From an uncultured Peptococcaceae bacterium (GTDB lineage Bacteria; Bacillota; Desulfitobacteriia; Desulfitobacteriales; Syntrophobotulaceae), in the NCBI GenBank assembly GCA_937892995.1, contig CALBJS010000151.1, positions 1 through 5,508 on the forward strand: DNA of 5,508 nt, given 5' to 3'. This document shows positions 5,310 through 5,508 of this stretch, in pieces. How positions within the stretch are numbered: position 1 is the first letter of the stretch; each line of letters opens with the position of its first letter. The translations under genes were made by a program, and so were the position numbers. A model generated the notes under the pieces. That model saw nothing but the letters and a program-made list of their open reading frames with translations, did not search any database and was not told the origin of the DNA.

Positions 5310-5508
5310 GGCAAGGTAACTCCACCACCTGCACTCGCTTGGGAAGGCTTCTTCCGGCCTTTAAGCTTACCCTTAACCTTCTCACTAAGATCGTCAAAAA
5401 TAGTATACATCACCGGAATCACTACTAGAGTTACGAGAGTAGATAAACTTAATCCCCAGACTACCACTATAGCCAGCGGAGAAGACAGTTCGGCACCTTC
5501 CCCGATCC
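5303..5508 (-). CDS. RND-family efflux transporter (AcrB/HAE1-like), C-terminal end, partial
   Basis: Only the last 67 residues are in the window; the rest lies to the right. The sequence IGEGAELSSPLAIVVVWG, followed by LSLSTLVTLVVIPVMYTIFDD, matches the closing transmembrane segment of AcrB-type inner-membrane pumps, where GxGAExxxPxA and TLxxxPxxYxxxD are strongly conserved. These pumps use proton motive force to export drugs, solvents or lipids; the substrate cannot be read from this end. A 28-residue hydrophilic cytoplasmic tail rich in Lys/Arg and Gly follows (about SEKVKGKLKGRKK to the end). The stop is TAG at 5305-5303. The gene is followed on the same strand by a TetR-family repressor that probably controls it. 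An RND pump in an apparent Gram-positive is normal for Peptococcaceae. Confidence 0.9.
   Translation of the reverse strand, partial: IGEGAELSSPLAIVVVWGLSLSTLVTLVVIPVMYTIFDDLSEKVKGKLKGRKKPSQASAGGGVTLPR

Overview
The window reads as Gram-positive Clostridia, probably a Desulfitobacterium/Desulfosporosinus-like member of the Peptococcaceae. The grounds are strong AGGAG-type ribosome binding sites, T-rich intrinsic terminators, CWB2 cell-wall-binding repeats and moderate base composition. The organism is inferred from style and domain content, not from a match. Every supported gene lies on the minus strand, so transcription runs from right to left.

Layout, in the direction of transcription. (1) 5508-5303: the last 67 codons of an RND/AcrB-type efflux transporter; the rest lies outside the window. 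(2) 5302-5156: a spacer of about 150 bp with three inverted repeats, one directly in front of the next gene. (3) 5155-4583: a TetR-family repressor, probably the local regulator of the efflux genes, closed by a strong terminator at 4557-4519. (4) 4518-4216: an AT-rich non-coding stretch with a candidate promoter and a candidate operator palindrome. (5) 4202-506: one very large secreted surface-protein locus, broken by a frameshift near 2150. The upstream part encodes a signal peptide, three CWB2 repeats, a beta-helix-like region and an Ig-like (Big_2) domain. The downstream part encodes BspA-type leucine-rich repeats with an exact 69-bp period, an unassigned beta-rich domain and two copies of an about 80-residue unit. 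A single extra base would join them into a protein of about 1231 residues. (6) 498-452: the terminator of that locus. (7) 450-1: the 5' part of a group II intron RNA inserted just behind the U-tract, running out of the window to the left.

The efflux and TetR genes form one probable unit (drug or solvent export and its control). The surface protein is a separate unit, anchored non-covalently to wall polymer and likely displaying LRR and repeat modules outward. The most notable observations are the frameshifted multi-domain adhesin-like gene, its uncharacterised C-terminal duplicated module, and the intron at the terminator, which has plausible exon-intron base pairing. I did not find a convincing novel defence or enzymatic system.
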